A DNA stretch of 52,130 nucleotides, taken from assembly GCA_024635655.1 (NCBI GenBank), contig JAGXIL010000029.1, forward strand, positions 1 through 52,130, read 5' to 3'. The notes beneath the pieces were generated by a model, which was not told the origin of the DNA, ran no database searches, and saw nothing but the letters and a program-made list of their open reading frames with translations. The number at the start of each line of letters is the position of its first letter. Position 1 is the first letter of the stretch. A program made the position numbers and the translations under genes. This DNA comes from Gillisia sp. Lineage in GTDB: Bacteria; Bacteroidota; Bacteroidia; Flavobacteriales; Flavobacteriaceae. Below are positions 16,308-24,097 of the stretch, in pieces.

Positions 16308-16979
16308 ATGATCAGGTTTTTCTCGAAATATAAAACCTTTGCAATTGTATTGTTTATCCTGTCAGCGGTTATAGTTACAGTGATCTATTCCATCTTAAAA
16401 CCCAAAGAAAAATTACCAATATATCAACCTGATATGGTTAATGCAGAACTTGTAGATACCACAGTACAATATGTAAGGAAATATCATAAAATAGCAGATT
16501 TTGAGCTGGTGAACCAAAATGGTGATACTGTTACCCAGGAATTTTACAGGGATAAGATCTATATAGCAGATTTCTTCTTTACTACCTGCCTTACCATTTG
16601 TCCAATTATGACCGGGCACATGCTGGAGATCCAGGAAGAGATAAAGGATGATCCTGAAGTTTTCCTTCTTTCGCATACCGTTTTTCCGGTGGCAGATAGT
16701 GTTCCTGTGCTAAAAAAGTACGCTTTGGAAAAGGGTGTTATTGACTCAAAGTGGAATCTGGTAACAGGTGAAAAAAGGGATATTTATGATCTGGCCAGAA
16801 AATCCTATCTCGCGTCAAAAAGTGATGGAGATGGCGGACCATATGATGTAATACATACAGAGAATTTTGTGCTGGTCGATAAATCGGCACGGATAAGGGG
16901 TTTTTATGACGGAACTAACGCAGAGGCTATCGCCGATCTTATGAAGGATCTTGAAATATTAAAAGAGGAATACCGGTAG
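16308..16979 (+). CDS. SCO1/SenC family copper-binding protein
   Basis: A 223-residue protein with an N-terminal membrane anchor (about 11-30) and a thioredoxin-like domain facing the periplasm. The copper and redox motif is TTCLTICP, with Cys94 and Cys98 in CxxxC spacing, and the third ligand is His183 in DVIHTENF. SCO proteins deliver copper to the CuA site of cytochrome c oxidase or keep its cysteines reduced. No oxidase genes are close. Its downstream neighbour is convergent. Length and motif order are normal for the family. Confidence 0.92.
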   Translation: MIRFFSKYKTFAIVLFILSAVIVTVIYSILKPKEKLPIYQPDMVNAELVDTTVQYVRKYHKIADFELVNQNGDTVTQEFYRDKIYIADFFFTTCLTICPIMTGHMLEIQEEIKDDPEVFLLSHTVFPVADSVPVLKKYALEKGVIDSKWNLVTGEKRDIYDLARKSYLASKSDGDGGPYDVIHTENFVLVDKSARIRGFYDGTNAEAIADLMKDLEILKEEYR

Positions 16980-17013
16980 ACTTCTTAATTTCCCAAATCC
17001 AAATTTTGAAATA

Positions 17014-17433
17014 TTAAAATTTTTCACTTACACTCATCTTCAGGACATAATCTGGTTTTTCATTCTTAGAGGAGATCGTTGGATAGGGAGAAAGAGAAAT
17101 ACCGGTGATATTATAGAGAATATTTTCTGCGGAAAAATCTAAGGAGATATTACTTTCATTAACCGAAATTACTTTTTCCTCCAATAATTTTCCGTTTTCA
17201 AATATTTCCACTTTTACTGTTGCTTCCCCCGGCCAGACACAGGTAACATTCTTTGGACAGCGGGAATCAGAGATCACCTCTTTAAACCGAACAGCTTTGT
17301 TTCCAAAATTCAGCAAACCTCCCTGTTGAAGTGCAGAGTCATAAACATTGATCTGCGGCTCTTCTTCAGGTTTATCCTGAGCTGAAAGAGAAACTGAAAA
17401 TGTCATAAATATAAAGCAAAGGAAGATTTTCAT
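17014..17433 (-). CDS. Small secreted protein with SRCPKNVTCVW motif
   Basis: A 139-residue protein with a signal peptide ending in LSAQ. The mature part starts with an acidic linker and then a compact beta-rich domain. The most conserved-looking block is VRFKEVISDSRCPKNVTCVW (about 48-67), with two cysteines six residues apart that may form a disulfide, followed by GEATVKVEIF. I have seen this DSRCP...CVWxG pattern in many small secreted or lipoproteins of Bacteroidetes but know no function. It is likely periplasmic. It is convergent with the SCO gene and lies after the ZIP transporter on the same strand, about 50 bp away. Confidence 0.75.
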   Translation of the reverse strand: MKIFLCFIFMTFSVSLSAQDKPEEEPQINVYDSALQQGGLLNFGNKAVRFKEVISDSRCPKNVTCVWPGEATVKVEIFENGKLLEEKVISVNESNISLDFSAENILYNITGISLSPYPTISSKNEKPDYVLKMSVSEKF

Positions 17434-17482
17434 AAAGCAGGTTTGAGATAATGACTGTTGTTTAAACCCGCTGTTGCAAAAA

Positions 17483-18304
17483 TTAACCCAAACCTACATC
17501 AAGGGTCATCATAATGATAAAGCCGCCTATAAATCCCAGAGTGGCAATATCGGTGAAATTCTTCTGCTGGGATTCCGGGATCACTTCCTCCACAACAACA
17601 AATATCATCGCGCCGGCAGCAAAAGAAAGTGCATAGGGCAGGATGGGTTCAAAAGTTACCACGGCCCAGGCGCCTAAAACCGCTGCAACAGGTTCTACTA
17701 TAGCAGAAAGCTGTCCGTAGTTAAAACTCTTCCATCTGCTAAGTCCAAGTCCGCGAAGCGGCATGGCCACAGCAAAACCTTCAGGAAAATTCTGCAGTCC
17801 AATTCCAAGGGCAAGGGCAACAGCGCCACCAATGGTGGCCCCTTCAAAACCTGCTCCGGCCGCTCCAAACAAAACTCCTACAGCTAATCCTTCAGGGATG
17901 TTATGCATAGTTATTGCCAGGGTAAGCAAAACAGACTTATGCCAGGGAGTTTTCACCCCTTCTTTTTCACTCATTTGAAAGTTTACGTGTAAATGGGGAA
18001 GTACCTTGTCAAGGCCAAAGAGAAACAGGGCTCCGGTCGCAAATCCTACAACTGCAGGAATAACTTTTTCAAATCCTTCCCCGGGGCTCATTTCAATTCC
18101 CGGTGCCAAAAGGCTCCAGAAGCTTGCGGCAACCATAACGCCTCCTGTAAATCCCAGCATCCCGTCAAAGAGGGCCCGGTTCATTTTCTTGAAAAAGAAA
18201 ACAAGAGAGGCTCCAAGCATTGTGAGGCCCCAGGTAAAAAGACATGCAAGAAAAGCAGCCAATACAGGATCTATACTCCCCAAATATTCTATTACATCAT
18301 CCAT
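17483..18304 (-). CDS. ZIP family divalent metal transporter
   Basis: A 273-residue inner-membrane transporter with about eight membrane helices. The two metal-binding helices carry HNIPEG (His134 to Glu138) and QNFPEG (Asn172 to Glu175), with a further Glu204 in AIVEPVAA; this is the standard ZIP binuclear centre, except that the second motif begins with Gln where many have His. The family moves Zn, Mn or Fe into the cytoplasm, and ZupT is the closest well-known bacterial type. The gene starts nine bases after the DtxR-type repressor ends, so the two are almost certainly co-transcribed. The pairing suggests repression by Mn or Fe. Confidence 0.92.
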   Translation of the reverse strand: MDDVIEYLGSIDPVLAAFLACLFTWGLTMLGASLVFFFKKMNRALFDGMLGFTGGVMVAASFWSLLAPGIEMSPGEGFEKVIPAVVGFATGALFLFGLDKVLPHLHVNFQMSEKEGVKTPWHKSVLLTLAITMHNIPEGLAVGVLFGAAGAGFEGATIGGAVALALGIGLQNFPEGFAVAMPLRGLGLSRWKSFNYGQLSAIVEPVAAVLGAWAVVTFEPILPYALSFAAGAMIFVVVEEVIPESQQKNFTDIATLGFIGGFIIMMTLDVGLG

Positions 18305-18313
18305 TTTATAACC

Positions 18314-18970
18314 TTAAGGTGTTTTTATATAAAGATTTCCCGAGATCGCATTGGATATCCGTAGTTCATGATCCTGCAAGCTGATGAGCATAGACTGATC
18401 AAAAGCTTCTTTTTCAATTACTTTTATTTCCTTTCCCAAAGCAATCCCATTTTTATCCAGGTATCGCAGAAAAGCAGCCGATGAGTCTTTTACCCCCACA
18501 CATAACCCCTTTTCTCCTTTTTTTAATTCCGCTAATAGCACTTTATTGGAAACCGAAAAATTTCCTTCCGCATCAGGTATGGGATCTCCATGAGGATCAC
18601 GGGTTGGAAAATCAAGAAACCTGTCTAATTCCCTGATGAGTTTTTCAGATTTAATATGCTCCAGTTGCTCTGCCACCTCATGTACCTCATCCCAGTTAAA
18701 ATTCAATTTTTCTACCAAAAACACTTCCCACAACCGGTGCTTTCTTATCACTTCAATCGCGGTCTCCTTTCCCTGTTTACTCAATTTCACTCCCTGGTAC
18801 TTCTTGTAAATCACCAGTTTTTTATCTGAAAGCTTCCTGAGCATATCAGTTACTGAAGATGCTTTAGTTTCCATCTCCTCAGATAAAGCATTGGTACTTA
18901 CCCCCTCCCGGTATTTTTGTTCAAGGTGGAAAATTGCCTTTAAATAATTTTCTTCAGATAAGCTGTACAT
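18314..18970 (-). CDS. DtxR/MntR family metal-dependent repressor
   Basis: A 218-residue regulator. The N-terminal winged helix (about 1-65) reads NYLKAIFHLE...STNALSEEMETKASSVTDMLRKLSDKKL in pieces. The dimer and metal domain (about 66-140) contains His78, His97, Glu101 and His105 at the usual ligand positions. A FeoA-like SH3 domain (about 143-216) closes the protein. This three-domain form is the DtxR/IdeR/TroR class. When bound to Fe or Mn it should repress target genes. It is first in an operon with the ZIP gene and diverges from a TonB receptor across a perfect palindrome at 19024-19039, so it probably controls itself and the receptor. Confidence 0.93.
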   Translation of the reverse strand: MYSLSEENYLKAIFHLEQKYREGVSTNALSEEMETKASSVTDMLRKLSDKKLVIYKKYQGVKLSKQGKETAIEVIRKHRLWEVFLVEKLNFNWDEVHEVAEQLEHIKSEKLIRELDRFLDFPTRDPHGDPIPDAEGNFSVSNKVLLAELKKGEKGLCVGVKDSSAAFLRYLDKNGIALGKEIKVIEKEAFDQSMLISLQDHELRISNAISGNLYIKTP

Positions 18971-18990
18971 AAATTTAAATTAAAGTCGGT

Positions 18991-18998
18991 CAAAAATA
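18991..18998 (-). promoter_or_regulatory. Promoter -7 element for the DtxR-ZIP operon
   Basis: Minus-strand TATTTTTG matches TAnnTTTG, 20 bp upstream of the repressor start codon. Confidence 0.55.
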
Positions 18999-19023
18999 CA
19001 TTTTTATTTCTAATAAATACTTT

Positions 19024-19039
19024 TTTAGACATGTCTAAA
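19024..19039. promoter_or_regulatory. Candidate DtxR/MntR operator palindrome
   Basis: TTTAGACATGTCTAAA is a perfect 16-bp palindrome between the divergent repressor and receptor genes. Its half-site TTTAGAC resembles MntR- and DtxR-type boxes. It lies just upstream of the receptor's -7 element, where a bound repressor would block the polymerase. Confidence 0.75.
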
Positions 19040-19048
19040 TTTTATTTG

Positions 19049-19056
19049 TAATTTTG
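19049..19056 (+). promoter_or_regulatory. Promoter -7 element for the TonB receptor
   Basis: TAATTTTG matches TAnnTTTG. It is only 11 bp before the ATG, so the transcript would have almost no leader. The palindrome covers the -33 region. Confidence 0.5.
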
Positions 19057-19067
19057 TAAAAAAAGTG

Positions 19068-21338
19068 ATGAAACTTATTCTTTCCTTTTGTTTAGTTTTT
19101 TCAGGCTTCTATGGTTTCTCCCAAACCCGGGGACTTTCAGGGGTTGTCACATCAGAAGGTTTACCTGTTCCCTTTGCCAATGTATACTTTGAAAATTCGC
19201 AGACCGGTACCACTACAAATGAAGATGGGGAATTTTGGCTCGAAAAAATTCCTGAAGACCATAAGCGGTTGGTGATAAGTGCGATTGGATATAAAACATT
19301 AAAAACAGATATTCCAGAAATAGCCAAAAGGTCTGAACCCCAAAAATTTTCGCTGGAGGTATCATCAGATCAATTAGGTGAAATTTTAATTGTAGATGAG
19401 CAAAGTGGCCTTACCCGGCGAACTCCATACAATGTTTCCACCATTAACATGCAGGGTATTGAAAACAAGGGAAATCCAAATGGGATGATGGGTGTGCTAA
19501 GGGAGGTGCCGGGAGTTTATGGAGCAGAATTTGGCCAGGGGATCGTGAAACCTTTTATCCGTGGCCTTGGTTTCTCGCGTATTGTTACCATTTACCAGGG
19601 GAATAAACTGGAAAATCATCAATGGGGAGCAGACCATGGCCTTGGTATAAATGATCTCGGGGTAAAAATAGTAGAAGTAATTAAAGGACCTGCTTCTGTA
19701 TTATATGGATCTGGTGCATTAGGGGGTGTTTTGCTCACAAAAGACGACGATCATTACCTGGGGGCAAATGAGTACACAGGCAACTTAGGTAATACTTTCA
19801 ACAGTGTATCCAACGGTATGCGTGTGTATACTTCTTTAGGGAATACTTATAAAAAGGGGATATTTCTGGCTACTGATCTGGCCCGGGAGACCCACGCCGA
19901 CTACAAGAACGGAAACGGAAGGATCATTGGGAACAGCCGGTTCAACACCACAACTCTTCGTTTACATACCGGCATTGAGCAGGAAAATTTTCAAAATAAA
20001 TTGTCCTTTACTTATAATGACCAGAATTTAGGGATCATCCTGGACGAGGAGATGCAAGTAGAAGAAACCCTTGCAACTTCCCGAAATGACAGGGATATGC
20101 AGTTACCTTTCCAGGAAGTGCAGGATTACCTTATTTCTTATAATCAAACTACAAACCACAGGAATTTCGAAACCTCACTTCATCTCTCTCATCATTTAAA
20201 TAAGAGGAAAGAAATTGATAGCTCAGAGGAGCTTGTAGATCTGGGGTTAATCCAGCAAAATTCATTCTATAATGCCAGAATTAGTGCTCCAACCGGAAAA
20301 ATCGATCACAGCCTGGGTATTCAGGGTAGTTTTTTGCAGAACGAAAACATTCAGGGGGCGCAGGAATTTCTCATTCCGGATGCCAAAATGTTTGAAAACG
20401 GAATCTACTACTTAGCCGGCCTTGACCTTGATAATTTTTTTATTCAGGGTGCTATTCGTTATGACCACAGAAAAGTAACTGCAGATGCAAGTGCAGCACA
20501 ACTTATTGAAGATGGCTTTATTCTTCCCGGGGATCCGGAATCTAGAAAACTCAGCAGGTCTTTTTCCGGGTACACAGGATCTTTAGGCATCACTTCCAAC
20601 ATAAATTCTAATCACCGGCTAAAGCTAAATTTCTCTACCGGGTTCAGGGCGCCTGATCTTGCCGAACTTTTCTCCAATGGCCCACATCCCGGAACCAGCC
20701 GATTCGAGCGGGGCAATGATGCTTTTGGAAGGGAACAAAGCCTGCAGGCAGATTTCAATTATACCTACAAAAAGAAACGATTTCAGGGGAATTTTTCCGC
20801 TTTTGGTACCCTCATTGACAACTACATTTTCTTTTCTGCCACCAATGAAACAAGGTCTCAGGATGATCTTGAGATCTGGGCTTATCAACAGGCAAATGCA
20901 AGGTTCTACGGAATGGAATTTGATCTAAAGCACAGCTGGATGAGAAAAGACAGATTATTCACTAAAATTTCGGGAGCTTTTGTTCGTGCAAACGATAGAA
21001 AGACCAACGAAAATCTCACCTTCATTCCGCCGGATAATTTTAATTTAGAGACCGGATATCATGCACTTGCTGATCAATCGCTGTTCCTGTTTTCTAAATG
21101 GCGTGTAATAGATGAACAAGACCGCACCGGTCTCCATGAAGAAGCAACAGCCGGATATACTTTGTTGGATTTAGGTGCAAGCAAAAAGTTCCATCTGGGA
21201 ACATATTCTCTACATGCAGGAATAACAGCATATAATGCCCTGGATAACAATTATGTGGATCATATGTCTATATTGAGAACATTTAATATTAGCAGCCCCG
21301 GGAGAAATATGATGCTCAACCTGAAAATCAATTTTTAA
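19068..21338 (+). CDS. TonB-dependent receptor, probable metal or metal-chelate uptake
   Basis: A 756-residue outer-membrane receptor from the ATG at 19068 (a GTG one codon earlier is possible). Order: signal peptide (to about residue 20), carboxypeptidase-like regulatory domain (about 23-100, TRGLSGVVTSEGLPVPFANV), plug domain (about 115-225, GVLREVPGVYG, FIRGLGFSRI, KGPASVLYGSGALGG) and a 22-strand-type barrel ending in MLNLKINF. The plug's NHQWGADHG and GPASVLYGSGALGGV patterns recall ZnuD-like receptors. Divergence from the DtxR-ZIP operon over a palindrome makes Zn, Mn or Fe uptake the best guess. The substrate cannot be read from the sequence. Confidence 0.9.
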   Translation: MKLILSFCLVFSGFYGFSQTRGLSGVVTSEGLPVPFANVYFENSQTGTTTNEDGEFWLEKIPEDHKRLVISAIGYKTLKTDIPEIAKRSEPQKFSLEVSSDQLGEILIVDEQSGLTRRTPYNVSTINMQGIENKGNPNGMMGVLREVPGVYGAEFGQGIVKPFIRGLGFSRIVTIYQGNKLENHQWGADHGLGINDLGVKIVEVIKGPASVLYGSGALGGVLLTKDDDHYLGANEYTGNLGNTFNSVSNGMRVYTSLGNTYKKGIFLATDLARETHADYKNGNGRIIGNSRFNTTTLRLHTGIEQENFQNKLSFTYNDQNLGIILDEEMQVEETLATSRNDRDMQLPFQEVQDYLISYNQTTNHRNFETSLHLSHHLNKRKEIDSSEELVDLGLIQQNSFYNARISAPTGKIDHSLGIQGSFLQNENIQGAQEFLIPDAKMFENGIYYLAGLDLDNFFIQGAIRYDHRKVTADASAAQLIEDGFILPGDPESRKLSRSFSGYTGSLGITSNINSNHRLKLNFSTGFRAPDLAELFSNGPHPGTSRFERGNDAFGREQSLQADFNYTYKKKRFQGNFSAFGTLIDNYIFFSATNETRSQDDLEIWAYQQANARFYGMEFDLKHSWMRKDRLFTKISGAFVRANDRKTNENLTFIPPDNFNLETGYHALADQSLFLFSKWRVIDEQDRTGLHEEATAGYTLLDLGASKKFHLGTYSLHAGITAYNALDNNYVDHMSILRTFNISSPGRNMMLNLKINF

Positions 21339-21342
21339 AAAG

Positions 21343-21786
21343 TTATTCCGGAATTCTAAAGCTTACTCCACCACCCAAATAAATCCTTTGGCTATTGTTA
21401 AATCCTGAACCAATAAAAGCATCCAGCTGCACATTGTGGCTAACATCATAAGTTACACCGGCATCCCAAAAATGTTCTGCACTGTCATTCTCAGGCAAAT
21501 CTCCGTATAATTCAGCAAAAGCCCCAAAATCTCCGGTGATATCAAAGGCATAGGAGATGGTATAAATAAAAGTGGCTTCAGGAGCATCCTCCCGCCACTG
21601 CGCACCAACGTTATAGGAGAGATCAGAATTGGAGAAGCTGTGGCTAAAGGCAAACCGGAAGTCTACACCTACGGTTTCCGGTCGGTACTCTTTTGCTGCC
21701 AAAAAAGGTAAATAGAGATGCCCCAAAATTCCTATTTCCGGAAGTACCCCGTTTTCTTCGGCTATTCCTATTTTAGCACCCAGCAT
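21343..21786 (-). pseudogene. 3' part of an outer-membrane transporter gene (MetA-degradation-like family)
   Basis: This open frame gives 147 residues with no signal peptide. It begins inside the family's domain (LGAKIGIAEENGVLPEIGIL), continues with GHLYLPFLAAKEYRPE, DFRFAFSHSFSN, GAFAELYGDLPE and AEHFWDAGVTYD, and ends in GGGVSFRIPE, as full-length members of the Bacteroidetes 'transporter' (phenol MetA-like) outer-membrane family do. Full members are roughly 250-280 residues. The matching N-terminal part lies at 24097-24331 on the same strand, with unrelated DNA between, so I read this as the 3' half of an interrupted gene. It ends 4 bp from the convergent TonB receptor. Confidence 0.75.
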
Positions 21787-22135
21787 TAAAGAAATTTGCT
21801 TAAGATGAGGATGATAAAGATAGAAAACTCTAAAACGAGTAGAATAAGGATGGTAGCATTCCCCTCTATTTTTATAATCGAGGATATAATAAAATCTAGA
21901 ACGCTACCTGGCCAGAGTTTTTTCAGATTTTAGAACAAAGTTATCCATGGTTCCTAATTGTTCAGATTAAATATAGCTAAGAGAAGGCAAAATAAGACCT
22001 TAATATACTAAGCAATAGATGTTTAAACAACAAGACGATTATAAAAAATCCTATGAGCAAATTTTATACCGACCGGTGTAGCTTTTTGACATAAGCCATA
22101 TAAGAAAAACGAGAAAAGTACGTTACTATTGAACT
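21787..22135. other. Left part of the inserted segment, no intact gene
   Basis: About 350 bp. On the minus strand a 14-codon frame starts at 21948 (MDNFVLKSEKTLAR) and stops at 21904. A different minus-strand frame runs without stops from about 21926 to 21786 and ends in a strongly hydrophobic stretch (ILILLVLEFSIFIILIL); its stop overlaps the ATG of the transporter fragment as TAATG. Together they may be a frameshifted small membrane protein gene. The right part is AT-rich and should hold the promoter of the following gene. Confidence 0.35.
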
Positions 22136-22522
22136 GTGATCAGCCGAATAAGAAATAGCGTATTTATTAAAGTCTTTTGGGGAGTAATGGGACTTTATCT
22201 GCTCAACATAAGTGTTGATACAGCAGATCTTAACCCTGAATACATTCCCGAAGACTTATCTATTAATGACCAGGAAAGTATTGTGGAGATTGTGGTTGAG
22301 AAAGTTCTGGGTTATGAAAATGCTATTGCAGAATATGATGACATTGATACGGGAAACCACGATAAAAAACCTAATATTAAAATTAATTTAATCACTCAAT
22401 ACATTGTTGATACTAACATAGAGCAATACTCTATTGAAATAACAAAACAGAAATTTCCCAATTATAACACCTATCTGACAAACGGCTTTCAAAAGCTCGA
22501 CACTCCTCCCCCTAAAGTTTGA
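22136..22522 (+). CDS. Hypothetical protein paired with a HAEPLYID family gene
   Basis: A 128-residue protein with a GTG start. An N-terminal hydrophobic segment (VFWGVMGLYLLNISV, about 13-27) looks like a signal or membrane anchor. The mature part is acidic and hydrophilic (NPEYIPEDLSINDQESIVEI, then EYDDIDTG and DKKPNIKINL) and ends in LDTPPPKV. I recognise this type from memory as a companion found directly upstream of HAEPLYID genes in Bacteroidetes islands; its function is unknown. It is 77 bp before that gene, in the same direction. The DNA looks more AT-rich than flanking genes, in keeping with acquisition. Confidence 0.7.
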   Translation: MISRIRNSVFIKVFWGVMGLYLLNISVDTADLNPEYIPEDLSINDQESIVEIVVEKVLGYENAIAEYDDIDTGNHDKKPNIKINLITQYIVDTNIEQYSIEITKQKFPNYNTYLTNGFQKLDTPPPKV

Positions 22523-22599
22523 TTTGTTTTACTATTTGACTCATTCCTACCGTTACAATAATGGTGGGCTATTTTCTTAATGCAAAAAACAAATCAAAA

Positions 22600-23460
22600 A
22601 TGAAAATCAAAATACCATTAATGCTAATCATGTTATTGGCATCTTCAACATATTCAGCCGCGCAAATTACCAAGTCTGAAAAAGATAGTATTTACATCAA
22701 ACAAATAGAGGACCATAAAGAACCGAAAAAAGTATTACACGCGGAACCACTCTACATTGACCTGATACGTGATTTAGGTGCAAGAAAAGGGGAGAAAGAA
22801 TGGAATCTAGGTTTAGGACTAACGGACAACCTAAAATTTGACTCTTATGAAGCTTTAGTAGAATACGAATGGGCACCCATAGACAGATTAGGATTAGAAG
22901 TAGAATTACCTTTTACTTTTTACTCGCCAATAAGCGGCTCACGGAAAGATTCATTACCATCTAATCATTTAAACAGTATTAAAATTGCCGCTCAATGGTC
23001 ATTCTTTGTAAGTGAACCATTGGCAACTTCAATGGCAGTCGGTTATATTAATGAATTTGAGCTTTCCGACTTTAATAACTTTGGAAAACCTTTCATTAGA
23101 GGAAATGTTTACAATCCATTCTTTATAGTCGCTAAACGTTGGGGACACAATTATCACTCATTGATTTATACTGGGCCATTGATTGAACAGGATTTTAGTA
23201 CTAACAAATTCCATACTACTTATGACATTAATACAAGTTTTCATTACATGATTACAGGTACACGAAATTTTATTGGGGTTGAGTTCAATAAGACATTTGA
23301 CAATAACGACTTTGATATGACCTTGCGACCACAAATGCGAGTCGGAATATCTGATAACCTATTGATTGGTATTGTTGCAGGAATTCCTGTAAGCAGAGAA
23401 AATGAAAGGTTAAGCTCCTTTTTAAGACTGATATGGGAACCGAAACATGAGTCTCAATAG
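22600..23460 (+). CDS. HAEPLYID family outer-membrane protein
   Basis: About 286 residues from the ATG at 22600, which begins the signal peptide (MKIKIPLMLIMLL...YSAAQ). The start at 22561 would put 13 extra residues before it. The name-giving block is HAEPLYIDLIRDLGARKGEK (about 55-74), followed by WNLGLGLTDNLKF and YEWAPIDRLGLEVELPFTFY, strands of a predicted outer-membrane barrel. From memory the family often travels with heavy-metal or other accessory genes on Bacteroidetes genomic islands; its role is unknown. Here it and its upstream companion are the only intact genes within the DNA that separates the two transporter fragments. Confidence 0.8.
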   Translation: MKIKIPLMLIMLLASSTYSAAQITKSEKDSIYIKQIEDHKEPKKVLHAEPLYIDLIRDLGARKGEKEWNLGLGLTDNLKFDSYEALVEYEWAPIDRLGLEVELPFTFYSPISGSRKDSLPSNHLNSIKIAAQWSFFVSEPLATSMAVGYINEFELSDFNNFGKPFIRGNVYNPFFIVAKRWGHNYHSLIYTGPLIEQDFSTNKFHTTYDINTSFHYMITGTRNFIGVEFNKTFDNNDFDMTLRPQMRVGISDNLLIGIVAGIPVSRENERLSSFLRLIWEPKHESQ

Positions 23461-23597
23461 AAATACGGTCTCCAATATTGTAGATGCTTTATAAACAATG
23501 ATGACCGGAACGTCTACTAAATCATTAATATCAAAAAAATTAAAATCCCGTTTCTAAAAAAAGGTTCCATTCAATTAAAACCAAAATTTTAGTAGTT

Positions 23598-23637
23598 AAA
23601 AATGCGAAAATAATTAGATATTATTTTCGCATTTTTT
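23598..23637. terminator. Strong bidirectional terminator inside the insert
   Basis: A perfect 17-pair stem (AAAAATGCGAAAATAAT at 23598-23614 with its complement at 23620-23636) with a five-base loop TAGAT. T-runs flank it on both strands. It lies about 140 bp beyond the HAEPLYID stop and before the remnants on the opposite strand. Confidence 0.85.
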
Positions 23638-23717
23638 CTTAATGAATATTTTCCAAGTATAGAATAAACACTCTTCTTTAAAAAAGAAATAGATTCTTAA
23701 ATTCTATTTTAGAATAT

Positions 23718-24097
23718 TTAAAACGCTATTCCTGCACCAATATTAAAAATAAGACCTTTTGTAAAGATTTCAGGAATGGATTCATTTTGAACTTAAGAAG
23801 ATCCACTTTAAATTGTACATCAATTTCATAATTTTTAGGAAGAGTATTAAAGGCATAACCTATTTTAAGTCTAAAATAATATTTGTTTCCAAATTTACCT
23901 TCCAGCTTTATATTATTAGAATGATTGCTTTCGTCAAAATCTCCTATTCCTTTTAAATATTCTCCTGTCGCTGTTGGAGTTTCTGCAGTAACATTGGCCT
24001 CAGTTCCCTTACCTTTAAGATAATCATAACTCAGGTTACCATAAAGATCTTTTCCCGGGGCTGATAAATAATAATTAAATCCTGCCTGGTAAGAGTC
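23718..24097 (-). pseudogene. Broken 3' end of an outer-membrane beta-barrel gene
   Basis: On the minus strand, one frame from 24097 reads DSYQAGFNYYLSAPGKDLYG, then GNLSYDYLKGKG, FGNKYYFRLKIGYAFNTLP and NYEIDVQFKVD, but shifts out of phase near 23778. The final residues in the other phase are PEIFTKGLIFNIGAGIAF followed by a stop at 23718-23720. The alternating pattern and terminal Phe are those of an outer-membrane barrel. The 5' half is missing; the reading runs directly into the N-terminal transporter fragment at about 24097. I cannot name the family. It appears to be a decayed piece brought in with, or trimmed by, the insertion. Confidence 0.6.

Noticed and set aside
16308..21338. A single copper-to-metal homeostasis island including SCO
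   Set aside because: SCO is convergent with the SRCP gene and has its own promoter; nothing ties copper delivery to the DtxR regulon.
21787..24097. Insertion sequence or integrase in the inserted segment
   Set aside because: I looked for transposase or recombinase motifs and terminal inverted repeats and found none. The mechanism of insertion is therefore open.
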